The translations under genes were made by a program, and so were the position numbers. This document shows, one piece after another, positions 50,900-59,111 of a stretch of 64,000 bases of DNA; within the stretch, counting starts at the first letter, position 1; the number at the start of each line of letters is the position of its first letter. A model generated the notes under the pieces. That model worked only from the letters and a program-made list of their open reading frames with translations, searched no databases and was not told where the DNA came from. This DNA is from Planctomycetaceae bacterium. Its GTDB lineage: Bacteria > Planctomycetota > Planctomycetia > Pirellulales > Thermoguttaceae. The stretch lies in contig SUVI01000002.1 of the NCBI GenBank assembly GCA_015062085.1, positions 1-64,000 on the forward strand. The letters run 5' to 3'.

Positions 50900-51964
50900 A
50901 TGAAAAGACCATCTATTTTTTTTCGGAAACGGCTCCTGAAGCCGCTCCTGATGCTTGCAGTTTTCGCACAGATGGAGCAGATGCCGGCAGTGCAAAGTCC
51001 GCTTTTTTCCCAGACTCCGCGCGTTTTGAGTTCAGGCGTTTCTTCCGGCCGTTCCGGAGAAAACGTGCTTCCGCATGGCCGGGAAGTGGTAGAGGTCCTG
51101 GATCGAAACGACGACAGAGGCTTCGTTCGGTACACGGGGAGCGTCGAGGGGTTTGACCGTAACGGACTCGTTCTGAAAATGTCCGACGGCACCAAAACGT
51201 TCGAACCGCATCTGGTTCGCAGGATCCACTACCGAAAGTCTGGCGAGCATCAGCAGGCGGATCTGCATTTTCGTCAGAAAAATCATCGCGACGCCCTCGC
51301 GCTCTACAAACAGGCGCTCATTTCGGCTGAAAAACGCTGGATCGAGGTCGAGATCCGGGCCCAGATCATTCGATGCGAGACGTCCCTCGGATTTCATGCC
51401 CAGGCTGTGAAGGATTTTGCCGCCCTTACGGAACTTGAACCAGAAATGCCCGACCCTGTTTTTTCGTGCATCCCAATGGCGTGGCAGACGCTTCCCGGAG
51501 ACCTTCAGATCGAAAAAATGGCGAAGGAACTCATGCGCACGCATGGAAAGACTCCGTCAATGGCGGTTTTATGCGGGAGTTTTCTTCTTTTTTCTCCTGG
51601 AGGGAAAGACGCCGTTCAGAAAATGAAAGTTTTTGCCGAGCACAAAGACCCGCGGATCTCGTCTCTGGCGCAGGCGCAGTGCTGGCGTCTGGAGATGATG
51701 GAGGTCTCGCAGGAAAAAGCGGCACTTTGGCAGGAACAGCTCGAAACCTTTCCTTTGGAACTACGCGCCGGTCCTTCCTTCCTGCTTGGTCAGGCCTTCC
51801 TTCGGCTCAAAAATTACGATTCCGCGGCACTCGCGTTCCTCCGTACGGCTTTGGTGTACCGCGAGGATCCGACACTCAGCCGCGAAGCCCTTCGTCAGGC
51901 ACAGAAAGCGCTGGAACTTGGCGGAAGGCCGGAAGAAGCGGCAAAATTGAAAACGGAGAACTGA
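50900..51964 (+). CDS. Exported TPR-like protein
   Basis: 354 residues, starting 4 bp after the VWA gene. A signal peptide (LLKPLLMLAVFAQMEQMPAVQS) is followed by a small beta segment (RYTGSVEGFDRNGLVLKMSDG, about 75-105), then helical repeats of TPR type: HFRQKNHRDALALYKQALISAEKR and FLRLKNYDSAALAFLRTALVY are clear. It ends in a Glu/Lys-rich helix. Probably periplasmic and part of the same complex as the neighbouring ExbB/ExbD and VWA proteins. No enzyme motif. Confidence 0.65.
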   Translation: MKRPSIFFRKRLLKPLLMLAVFAQMEQMPAVQSPLFSQTPRVLSSGVSSGRSGENVLPHGREVVEVLDRNDDRGFVRYTGSVEGFDRNGLVLKMSDGTKTFEPHLVRRIHYRKSGEHQQADLHFRQKNHRDALALYKQALISAEKRWIEVEIRAQIIRCETSLGFHAQAVKDFAALTELEPEMPDPVFSCIPMAWQTLPGDLQIEKMAKELMRTHGKTPSMAVLCGSFLLFSPGGKDAVQKMKVFAEHKDPRISSLAQAQCWRLEMMEVSQEKAALWQEQLETFPLELRAGPSFLLGQAFLRLKNYDSAALAFLRTALVYREDPTLSREALRQAQKALELGGRPEEAAKLKTEN

Positions 51965-52102
51965 ACCCGTTCTTTTCGAGTCAGTCCTTCTCCTTCGCGT
52001 GCACTTTAAGAAACTTCCCAAACCAGATTTCCAGAACGCAGTTTTGGGAAGCTCCATTTAAAATTCCCGTTCCCCAGACCCATTTTTTATGGAAGGAACC
52101 CC

Positions 52103-52759
52103 ATGGTCGAAATCATTTCATCCGGCGGACTTACCGGTCTCGTCATTATCCTGCTTTCTGTCACGGCAGTTGCTTTTGCGGTCCGTTTTTTCCTGACGAT
52201 CCGCAGGGAAAAGCTCATTCCGGAGAAACTGACGGAAGAGCTTCGTGAACTTCTCGCCAACGGACAGCTCCAGGCCGCCAATGACCTCTGCAAAAAGAAT
52301 CCCTGCCCGCTGGCCAGCGTCGTGAGCATGGGCCTGCTCGAAAATGACGGCGAATGGAACGACATTGAGAAGACGCTTGAAGATGCCGTTTCCGAACAGG
52401 CGGCGCACCTCTTCCGAAAGATCGAGATCCTCTCCGTCATCGGAAATCTCGCGCCGATGCTGGGACTTCTCGGCACAGTCCTCGGAATGATCACGGCATT
52501 CCAGCAGATCGCCGCGGCTCAAGGCTCGGCACAGGGGCCAGAACTCGCACGCGGTATTTACCAAGCGCTCGTTACTACGGTGGAAGGACTGCTCGTCGCG
52601 ATCCCGAGCATTGGACTTTTCGCCTTTTTCAGAAACCGGATCGATCTCCACATGGCAGAGATGACGACTCGGATCCAGTCCATTTTCCTTCCGCTGAAAC
52701 GTTACCGCCGCCGTCTTGGAAACGCGTCACGTTCCGGAGGAAATTCCGAAAAAGGCTGA
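52103..52759 (+). CDS. exbB: MotA/TolQ/ExbB proton channel protein
   Basis: 218 residues with three membrane segments: LTGLVIILLSVTAVAFAVRFF (about 10-30), IGNLAPMLGLLGTVLGMITAF (about 112-132) and ALVTTVEGLLVAIPSIGLFAFF (about 153-175). GLLGTVLGM is the family signature of the second helix. With ExbD-type partners it forms a proton-driven motor energising an envelope process. AAGGA precedes the ATG. It lies 138 bp after the TPR gene and 121 bp before the first ExbD gene. Confidence 0.92.
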   Translation: MVEIISSGGLTGLVIILLSVTAVAFAVRFFLTIRREKLIPEKLTEELRELLANGQLQAANDLCKKNPCPLASVVSMGLLENDGEWNDIEKTLEDAVSEQAAHLFRKIEILSVIGNLAPMLGLLGTVLGMITAFQQIAAAQGSAQGPELARGIYQALVTTVEGLLVAIPSIGLFAFFRNRIDLHMAEMTTRIQSIFLPLKRYRRRLGNASRSGGNSEKG

Positions 52760-52880
52760 ATCTCCAACTGCCGCGAACGTGGAATACGCGGTATGTGTTC
52801 CGAAATCAGGCCTCCAAGATAGAGAAAGTATCGGGAAGGCTCCAACTCCCAAAGAAAAACAGGAAAAAGGAAACCAAACG

Positions 52881-53303
52881 ATGAAAGCTCCCCGACACAC
52901 AGGCGCAGCGGTCGGCTTCAATATGACGCCCATGATCGACGTCGTGTTTTTGCTCATCATTTTTTTCCTCGTAGCCAGCCACTTCACCAATCAGGAAAAT
53001 GCGGTCGAAGTGGAACTTCCCAAGGCAGAAGAAGGAAAAGAGATCCCGCAGGATGAAATTCGCCGGCTGACGCTTTCCGTTCCGCGGGCAGGGGAACTTT
53101 TCATTGGCGTGCGGCCGGTCGTTCATGAAGAACTTTCCGCGCTTCTTCTCCAAGAAAAAAAACATCAAGATGAAACCTCCGCACCTTTCCAGCTTCGGAT
53201 CCGTGCCGGACGCAGTGTTCCCTACGCGGAAGTCGAACCGCTCCTCCTTGCGGCTGCCGAGGCCGGGATCTCGGACGTTCAGTTTGCGGTCATGGAAGAA
53301 TGA
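52881..53303 (+). CDS. exbD: ExbD/TolR family protein 1
   Basis: 140 residues from ATG 52881 (AAAGGA upstream); the frame is open further upstream but that part overlaps exbB and is not conserved. One N-terminal membrane helix with the proton-carrying Asp: FNMTPMIDVVFLLIIFFLVAS. The periplasmic domain has the ExbD/TolR fold (TLSVPRAGELFIG, LRIRAGRSVPYAEVEPLL). Works with ExbB. Confidence 0.92.
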   Translation: MKAPRHTGAAVGFNMTPMIDVVFLLIIFFLVASHFTNQENAVEVELPKAEEGKEIPQDEIRRLTLSVPRAGELFIGVRPVVHEELSALLLQEKKHQDETSAPFQLRIRAGRSVPYAEVEPLLLAAAEAGISDVQFAVMEE

Positions 53304-53345
53304 ACTTTCGTTTTCCGGCTTTCATGAAAAGACCTCATTCCCCAA

Positions 53346-53496
53346 GCCGCCGCTAAAACCGCCGCTAAAACCGCCGCTAAAACCGCCGCCAAAACCGCCG
53401 CCAAAACCGCCGCCAACGCCAACGTCAACGCCAACGCCAACACCAAAACCAACACCAACACCAACACCAACACCAAAACCAAAACCAAAACCAAAG
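53346..53496 (+). repeat. Tandem array between the two exbD genes
   Basis: Two adjoining arrays: CCGCCGCTAAAA/CCGCCGCCAAAA (12 bp) and CCAACA/CCAAAA/CCAACG (6 bp). In the frame of the next gene it would read PPLK, PPPK and TPTPKP repeats, but no start codon supports translation from upstream. Confidence 0.9.
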
Positions 53497-53526
53497 CATT
53501 TCCGCCCCGTCGGACTTGAAAAAACC

Positions 53527-53991
53527 ATGAAGTACAGATCCCCTGCACAAAATGAAAATTCGCTGGAACTCCAGATGACGCCGATGATCGACGTGATCTT
53601 TCAGCTCTTGATCTTCTTCATCTGTACCTCGACGTTCCAGATGCCGGAGAAACTGCTTCCGACGCCGATCCAGGCACTTTTCGGGAATCAGCCGTCTGAG
53701 CAGATGCAGACGTTCGAGCTTCCGCCGGAGCTCCAGGATTTTGAGGAGATCGTCGTTCTGATCCACTACGAGGAGGCTCCATGGTGGGAGATCTACGGTA
53801 ATCGGATCGAGGCGTTTTCTCAGCTTGACGCCATGCTGCGTGCGCTTGCGGAAGAATGTGCCGACGTACCTTTGATCCTCGACATCGACCCGAATGTTCC
53901 GCTGGAAAACGTCATCCAGCTCTACTCGGCAGGCAAACGGAACGGGTTTGAGAAGATCCAGTTCGCCATTGAGAAACCGGAAAAAGTTTGA
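53527..53991 (+). CDS. ExbD/TolR family protein 2
   Basis: 154 residues from ATG 53527. The membrane helix with the conserved Asp is LQMTPMIDVIFQLLIFFICTSTF, followed by a periplasmic domain (EEIVVLIHYEEAPWWEIYGNRIE, DVPLILDIDPNVPLENVIQLY). It is divergent from ExbD 1, so the motor may be hetero-oligomeric. The frame stays open upstream through a Pro/Lys-rich tandem array, but there is no ATG there, so I take the short form. The TPR gene starts 9 bp after the stop. Confidence 0.88.
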   Translation: MKYRSPAQNENSLELQMTPMIDVIFQLLIFFICTSTFQMPEKLLPTPIQALFGNQPSEQMQTFELPPELQDFEEIVVLIHYEEAPWWEIYGNRIEAFSQLDAMLRALAEECADVPLILDIDPNVPLENVIQLYSAGKRNGFEKIQFAIEKPEKV

Positions 53992-54000
53992 GGTTGACGC

Positions 54001-56799
54001 ATGAATTCAAAATCACGGATCCCCCGAAAATTTCTTGCTTTGACCGCGTTTGGAATGGCTTCCGGAACTTTCCCGGAAATGCTTCCCAGACTGTTTTTGG
54101 GGACGCTTGCCGTTCTGGCGGGAGACGTTTTGGAAGAAAATCGTTTCGATCTCCCCGGTTTACAGCCGCTGGCCGCCTCGGAACCTGCGGAAGGTGAGAA
54201 GATCCGGCAAAATATTTCCCCGGACAGTCTCTTTCTTGAGGAACTTTTGAAACGCGGACTGTTTCGGCTTGCGGAGCTTCACTGTCGGGAACGGCTTGCG
54301 ATGGATTCCATTTCACCTGCCGTTCAGACGGAAATGACCGTGGAGCTGATCCGTGTGCTTCAGGAAAAAGCTCTTTGTGCTCCCATGCCGGAAAAAAAGG
54401 AGCTTGACGCGCAATGCCGGCGTCTTTACGAAGATTTTCGGAAAACTTACCCGGAATGTCCGTGGCTTCTGGCGCTTGACTTTCAGTATGCCGTCGGACT
54501 TTTTGCGCAGGCACGGCGTGCGGAAATGGAGGCTCGTTTTGCATTGGATCCGCAGACCGGAATGGAGGAGGCTCGGCAGCGGATCCGGGAGGCGATACGG
54601 CTTTTTCATGAGATCGGCGTCCAGCGGGAAAAACTCGTTTTGGCGATCGCACAGGAAGGGACGGTCGGTACGCCCTCCAGTTTGGCTGCGAAAAAAAGAA
54701 GATCGCGTTCTTCGTCCTCCAAAAAACGTTCCTCTGATGCCGAAACGGTCCAGACCGCCTCACGTTTTGACGAAAATGGACTTTCTCTCTGGGAGTTGGA
54801 ATCCATGCGGCAAAATCTGGAATTTCAGCTTTTGCTTGCCTGCCAGCTCCAGGCGCTGACCTACCCGGAAGATTCGCTGGACCGGATCAATTCTCTGAAA
54901 GAAGCCCAGTCTCACGCCCGAAGTCTGACGATGATCCCATCGGGGTCTGCTCTCTACTGGAGTGCACGGATCGAGGAGATCCGCTGCCTTCGGCTCGTGA
55001 AAGACCTTGAAAATGCCCGGGACCGGATCGAAATGCTGGACTCCCAGCGTTCCGCGATGCCGGAAAGCATCCGAATGGAACTGCTTGCGGAGAAGATCCG
55101 GTTTACTTTGGCAAAAGAAGACCTTGCGCTGGCGATGGAGACCGTTCGGACGGAGCTGCATGCCGACATACTGGGAGTCAACGGTGAACTGGACTGCGCG
55201 ATCCTGGAATTTTGGCTTGCGCAGTGGAGCGCGGCGATGAAAAATGGCGAAAATGCCTCCGATGTACCCGCTTCTGAAAAAGGGACAGACACCGGCATTT
55301 CCGAAAAAGAAAATGACGCGGCTCAAAAACTTCGGGACGAATCTCTGGAGATCCTCAACACGATCCGGGCTAAAAGTGCTCCGTGGTGGGTCTTGCGGGC
55401 CGAGATCCTGTTCAACGGAATGCTGAAAAATGCCGGCGAAAATCAGAATCTTTCTTTTTTGAAACTCGCTGCGGAAAATGCGTGCGTGAATTTCGACCCG
55501 GACGCCGTCGCCGCCTGCGAAAGGCTCTGGAAAGCCGCGCTCTCGCAAGAAGAAACGGAAACGGCGCTTCACGCTGCGGAAATGGCGGGAACGATGCTTT
55601 ACCGAAACGGCAAAAAAGCCGACGCTGTCACCTGGTTCCGGCGCATGGCCGTCACGTTTCCGGAAGATCCAAATGCCGTGCAGAACCACTCCCGCGCCGC
55701 TGCGATTCTGGCAGAATGCGTTTCACAGGAACTCCGAAGTTCCGGTGGAAAGCTGAACGAAACGCTCAATGCGAGACTCGACGCTTACCAGCTCCTCCTC
55801 ATGGAGCATTTTCAGCTCTTTGGAAAAAAGGATCCAAAATTCCTTGACTGGCTCCATCAGCTCGAAAATGTGACTCGGATCCGGGGAAACTACGCGGAAT
55901 GCGTTGACGTTTCGATGATCCTCGCCGCAAATACGCCGACAGATGACCCTTCCTACAGAAAAACGACGGATTCATGCTTTCAGACCTGGCGTCTTTACCT
56001 TGAAATGCTTGAGAAGAATGCGTCGTCAGACTATCCGCAGGCTCTTTTTTCCGCGATCCAATGGAGCAGAACGCTTCCCTCCTCCGAGGTCCACTGCCTA
56101 GAGACCGTACCGTTTCTCTTGCGTTTGAATCGCCTGCATGCGAAACTGGAACAGATGCCGACTCGCGACGCGGAAACTTGCGACGCGGAAAACTTGGAGA
56201 GATCGGAGAATTTTGAGAGATCGGAGAATTTTGAGAGATCGGAGAATTTTGAGAGATCGGAAATTGCATCGAAAAACGCACTTCAGAACCAGATCATTCA
56301 AAAGGAGATCCAGCTCTTTGATTCCATGAGACCGTACCTCGAGGCATTTCCGCCGGAGATCCGGGATGAAGTTGAGCAGATCGGCGCACATGCACTCCTT
56401 TACAGCGGGAAACGTGAAGAAGCATTTCCGTTTTACGAAAAGATCGCGAACAAATTTCCTAACCGTCTGGAAGTTCAATTGACCTGGGGACGTCTTCTGG
56501 CAGAAAAAACAGAAATGGACGGAACCGCGGAAGAAAGAACGGCAGAAGAAAAGAACAAAAAGACGGAGGAGAAGCAAAAAGCTCTCGAACAGTGGCGTCG
56601 GATCGAAAAGCATGTGCCGGATCACTCTTCCGAGTGGTTTGAAGCCAAGTATTGGATCATTCGTCTGCAGTGGGAACTTGGAGAAGAAAAACTGGCCGCT
56701 CGGCTGCTCCGTACACTGCGGATCCTTCATCCGGAATTTGGCGGGAAAAAATGGAAGAAAAAATTTGAGGAACTCGAGAAAAAAATGGAAGGAACGTGA
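54001..56799 (+). CDS. Large TPR-repeat protein of the ExbBD operon
   Basis: 932 residues, mostly helical, GAGG before the ATG. A hydrophobic N-terminal stretch (ALTAFGMASGTFPEMLPRLFLGTLAVLAG, 13-42) may be a signal peptide. Helical repeats of TPR type recur, for example LLEELLKRGLFRLAELHCRERLA (about 80-100), AGTMLYRNGKKADAVTWFRRM, and LLYSGKREEAFPFYEKIANKFPNRLEV near the end. A basic Ser/Arg linker lies at about 225-245 and an FERSEN repeat at about 733-755. Planctomycete genomes I know often pair ExbB/ExbD with such a protein. Function unknown; possibly a periplasmic scaffold. Confidence 0.7.
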   Translation: MNSKSRIPRKFLALTAFGMASGTFPEMLPRLFLGTLAVLAGDVLEENRFDLPGLQPLAASEPAEGEKIRQNISPDSLFLEELLKRGLFRLAELHCRERLAMDSISPAVQTEMTVELIRVLQEKALCAPMPEKKELDAQCRRLYEDFRKTYPECPWLLALDFQYAVGLFAQARRAEMEARFALDPQTGMEEARQRIREAIRLFHEIGVQREKLVLAIAQEGTVGTPSSLAAKKRRSRSSSSKKRSSDAETVQTASRFDENGLSLWELESMRQNLEFQLLLACQLQALTYPEDSLDRINSLKEAQSHARSLTMIPSGSALYWSARIEEIRCLRLVKDLENARDRIEMLDSQRSAMPESIRMELLAEKIRFTLAKEDLALAMETVRTELHADILGVNGELDCAILEFWLAQWSAAMKNGENASDVPASEKGTDTGISEKENDAAQKLRDESLEILNTIRAKSAPWWVLRAEILFNGMLKNAGENQNLSFLKLAAENACVNFDPDAVAACERLWKAALSQEETETALHAAEMAGTMLYRNGKKADAVTWFRRMAVTFPEDPNAVQNHSRAAAILAECVSQELRSSGGKLNETLNARLDAYQLLLMEHFQLFGKKDPKFLDWLHQLENVTRIRGNYAECVDVSMILAANTPTDDPSYRKTTDSCFQTWRLYLEMLEKNASSDYPQALFSAIQWSRTLPSSEVHCLETVPFLLRLNRLHAKLEQMPTRDAETCDAENLERSENFERSENFERSENFERSEIASKNALQNQIIQKEIQLFDSMRPYLEAFPPEIRDEVEQIGAHALLYSGKREEAFPFYEKIANKFPNRLEVQLTWGRLLAEKTEMDGTAEERTAEEKNKKTEEKQKALEQWRRIEKHVPDHSSEWFEAKYWIIRLQWELGEEKLAARLLRTLRILHPEFGGKKWKKKFEELEKKMEGT
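56197..56262 (+). repeat. Coding tandem repeat, 18 bp x 3.5, in the TPR gene
   Basis: Exact copies of GAGAGATCGGAGAATTTT encoding ERSENF repeats. A pair of related units (GCGACGCGGAAACTT) lies just upstream. Confidence 0.9.
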
Positions 56800-57012
56800 A
56801 ATTCTTTCTAAATTTCTTTTTCCCACAGAGTCCCATACACGATCCTGAAGTGTATCATTTTGCTACAGTGTTTTATTTTGATGCACTAAAATGCAACACT
56901 CCGCTGTTTGAAATTTTAGAAAAACTGAAAGAATGCAGCACATTTGACACGTGTATTTCAAAATACCAAAAGCGGAAACAGAGATCTCTTCCTCTGGTGT
57001 AGTGACAAAAAA

Positions 57013-57042
57013 TGAGCAGACAGTTGGGGGCCTGTCTGCTCA
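57013..57042 (-). terminator. Minus-strand terminator in a gene-free stretch
   Basis: Perfect 11 bp stem TGAGCAGACAG/CTGTCTGCTCA, 8 nt loop, then TTTTTTG on the minus strand. Confidence 0.65.
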
Positions 57043-57285
57043 TAAAAAAGGCGGTTGGGGGGTGGAAAAAAGACCGATAAAAAGCAATAAAGCCGATCAA
57101 ATTTCCCAAAAACCAGCGACCTTTGGGGGAAAGCCGCTGAACCACCTGAAAAAGAATAAAAAACACTTCAGGGCGCGAGAACGCAGGTTTTTTATTCGGT
57201 GACTGAAGTGGGGAAAACTTCAGTCGATTTGGATTTCCACCGTCTTTGGGGACAAACGATGAAGATCTCATGGGGATCCGCTTTC
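57013..57285 (-). ncRNA. Candidate small RNA on the minus strand
   Basis: The gene-free stretch 56800-57373 holds a strong minus-strand terminator (perfect 11 bp stem, 57013-57023 with 57032-57042, then TTTTTTG) with no minus-strand gene upstream of it. Between it and about 57285 are further inverted repeats: GACTGAAGT/ACTTCAGTC (57201-57225) and an alternative partner CACTTCAG (57164-57171) that would compete for the same arm, plus a CAGCG/CGCTG hairpin. A weak minus-strand promoter is possible near 57310. It could be a regulatory RNA or a leader. An overlapping 132-codon frame looks non-coding. Confidence 0.3.
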
Positions 57286-57373
57286 GCGTTATGCTAGATA
57301 TATTGCAAATATCGTGTCGTTTAAAAAGTTTTTTTGGAAAATTTTTTGCGTTTTCCTGAAAGTGCGTCTGCTG

Positions 57374-57520
57374 CTTTTCGTGTTTTTCGTGAAATTCGTG
57401 TCAAGGTACGTTCACTGCCTTTTTTCCTCTTTTCTTTCTTTTCAGTGTGAGTCTGAGTCTCTTTTGTGTTCTCTGTGGTGAGATCGGAACCCGGATCGGT
57501 ATGCACTTTCCGGAAGAGTC
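57374..57520 (+). repeat. Dispersed intergenic repeat, copy D (partial)
   Basis: Same orientation as B and C but lacks the first half. It keeps GTGAAATTCGTGTCAAGGTA, the C/T tract, TTCTCTGTGGTGAGATCGGA and the end GCACTTTCCGGAAGAGTC. Confidence 0.8.
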
Positions 57521-57622
57521 GAAAAATACATTTAGGAAAACTCTGCCAGAAAGAAATCGGAAATTTCATGAAATTTACCAAGAAAATGCCTCGGGGACCA
57601 TTTTTTTTATTTCGAATTCTGC

Positions 57623-57628
57623 TATAAT
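57623..57628 (+). promoter_or_regulatory. Possible -10 box of the reductase gene
   Basis: Perfect TATAAT, 56 bp before the start codon. No recognisable -35 is present. Confidence 0.4.
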
Positions 57629-57683
57629 AAAACTGGCGTAAATTTAAAGAGACCCAAGACACAATTCTGTCAGGAGGAAAACC

Positions 57684-58268
57684 ATGAAAGCACTCGTCGT
57701 TTTGGCGCATCAGAAGTCCGAGGGCAGCTTCTGTCATGCACTGGCCGGCCTTGCAAAGGAAACGCTGACTGCCGCAGGCTGGGAAGTGACGCTCCGGGAC
57801 CTTTACGCAGAAAAATTCGATCCTATTTTGACGCAGGAAGAATTGGAACTTCCGCTCGAAGAAGTTACCGGTCAGATCCGAGCTGACATTCAGGAGGTGC
57901 TGGACGCGGACCTTTACGTCATCGTTCATCCCAACTGGTGGGGGATGCCTCCTGCGATACTGAAAGGGTGGATCGACCGGGTCGTGCGTCAGGGTTTTTG
58001 CTACGCCTTCACTGCAGACGGTCCAGTTCGGAAGCTCGAGGGACGCAAGGGGATCGTCTTCACGACCGGCAATACGCCGCAGGATATCGAGGTGAGCGTC
58101 AACGGTGACCCGCTCGAAAATCTCTGGAAAAACATCGTTTTCAAGACGGTCGGCGTTGATGATCTCACGCGGATCAATTTTGCGTCCGTCATCATGAGCT
58201 CGCCTGAAGAGCGTGCCGGATGGCTTGAACAGGCAAAGGCGCTTCTCTTGGAAAAAGCGGCCGGATGA
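57684..58268 (+). CDS. Flavodoxin-fold NAD(P)H oxidoreductase
   Basis: 194 residues of the NQO1/MdaB/KefF-type family. N-terminal ALVVLAHQKSEGSFCHAL binds FMN/FAD phosphate. VIVHPNWWGMPPAILKGWIDRVVRQGFCYAF is the family hallmark at the active site, and GIVFTTGN is the third flavin loop. It likely reduces quinones or similar acceptors by two electrons. AGGAGG lies 8 bases before the ATG. Its place 122 bp before a corrinoid protein may be chance. Confidence 0.85.
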   Translation: MKALVVLAHQKSEGSFCHALAGLAKETLTAAGWEVTLRDLYAEKFDPILTQEELELPLEEVTGQIRADIQEVLDADLYVIVHPNWWGMPPAILKGWIDRVVRQGFCYAFTADGPVRKLEGRKGIVFTTGNTPQDIEVSVNGDPLENLWKNIVFKTVGVDDLTRINFASVIMSSPEERAGWLEQAKALLLEKAAG

Positions 58269-58288
58269 GTTAAAAGAAAGTAAATGGA

Positions 58289-58350
58289 AAGGCAGGAATA
58301 CTCTCGGACACTCAAGCCGTTTTGAGACCGGAGCCATTTTTTCCTGCCTT
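58289..58350 (+). promoter_or_regulatory. Nested inverted repeat before the corrinoid gene
   Basis: Outer arms AAGGCAGGAA/TTCCTGCCTT (58289-58298, 58341-58350) enclose an inner hairpin CTCAA/TTGAG. A T run (ATTTTTT) sits in the 3-prime arm. It starts 20 bp after the reductase stop. It could be a terminator or a structured leader of the corrinoid protein gene. I see no canonical cobalamin riboswitch elements. Confidence 0.35.
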
Positions 58351-58390
58351 GAATAATCAGCAGATCAGATCGAAAGGAACTCCACACACC

Positions 58391-59032
58391 ATGGCGGAAA
58401 TGAACCCCGACATCTTTAACGCGATTTTGACTGGAAAAAACGTTGACGCTAAAAAATTCGTCCAAGACGCGCTGGACGCCGGCGTTTGTCCTCACGACAT
58501 CATCACTGATTCGATGATCCCGGCAATGGACGAAGCGGGACGCCGTTTTGAAGCGCACCAGTTTTTTGTTCCCCAGCTCATGATCGCGGCGCGTGCGATG
58601 AAGGAATCTCTTGCGCTGCTTTCCCCGATGCTGGCCGCGAGCGGAACGGAGCCCATGGGAAAGATCGTCATTGGGACCGTCATGGGAGACATGCACGACA
58701 TTGGCAAGAACCTCGTTGCCTCGATGCTCGAAGGCGCCGGTTTTCAGGTCATCGATCTGGGGACGAATGTCGCGCCGGAAAAGTTCCTGAAAGCGCTTCA
58801 GGATAATCAGGCGGACATCCTCTGCATGTCTGCGCTTCTGACGACGACCATGCCTGCTATGAAAAAAACGATCGAAGCTCTGGAAACAGCTGGAATGCGC
58901 GGATCCGTTCGGGTCATGGTCGGCGGTGCGCCTGTGACTCAGGCATATGCGGATGAGATCGGAGCAAACGGATACAGTGACAATGCGAACGCAGCTGTCG
59001 CACTGGCTCGCAGACTGATGACTGGCATTTGA
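58391..59032 (+). CDS. Corrinoid (B12-binding) methyltransferase-type protein
   Basis: 213 residues from ATG 58391 (AAGGA upstream). N-terminal helical cap domain (MtaC/MetH-cap type, 1-88, with DIITDSMIPAMDEAGRRFEAHQFFVPQLM) and a Rossmann-like B12 domain with DMHDIGKNL (D100-H102-G105, H102 the cobalt ligand), LLTTTMPAM and VMVGGAPVT. Such proteins shuttle methyl groups between a substrate-specific methyltransferase and tetrahydrofolate or CoM. No methyltransferase or reactivase is adjacent, so its partner is elsewhere. Its stop codon lies inside a 12 bp tandem repeat. Confidence 0.9.
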   Translation: MAEMNPDIFNAILTGKNVDAKKFVQDALDAGVCPHDIITDSMIPAMDEAGRRFEAHQFFVPQLMIAARAMKESLALLSPMLAASGTEPMGKIVIGTVMGDMHDIGKNLVASMLEGAGFQVIDLGTNVAPEKFLKALQDNQADILCMSALLTTTMPAMKKTIEALETAGMRGSVRVMVGGAPVTQAYADEIGANGYSDNANAAVALARRLMTGI

Positions 59033-59059
59033 GTTGGTGTTTGAGTTGGTGTTTGAGTT
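59028..59059 (+). repeat. Tandem repeat, 12 bp x 2.5, over a stop codon
   Basis: TTTGAGTTGGTG twice plus a partial unit. The TGA in the first unit is the stop codon of the corrinoid gene. Confidence 0.85.
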
Positions 59060-59111
59060 TTGCTGAAGATGGACCTTAACTATTTTTTTAGAATACCTTA
59101 GAAATTACCCC

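Noticed and set aside
53104..53526. N-terminal Pro/Lys-rich extension of the second ExbD protein
   Set aside because: The frame is open, but the only upstream ATGs lie within the first exbD gene and no ribosome site is visible; the array is better read as non-coding.
56873..57271. Minus-strand open frame of 132 codons
   Set aside because: Runs through a terminator and several hairpins, and has no family resemblance; a non-coding RNA fits better.
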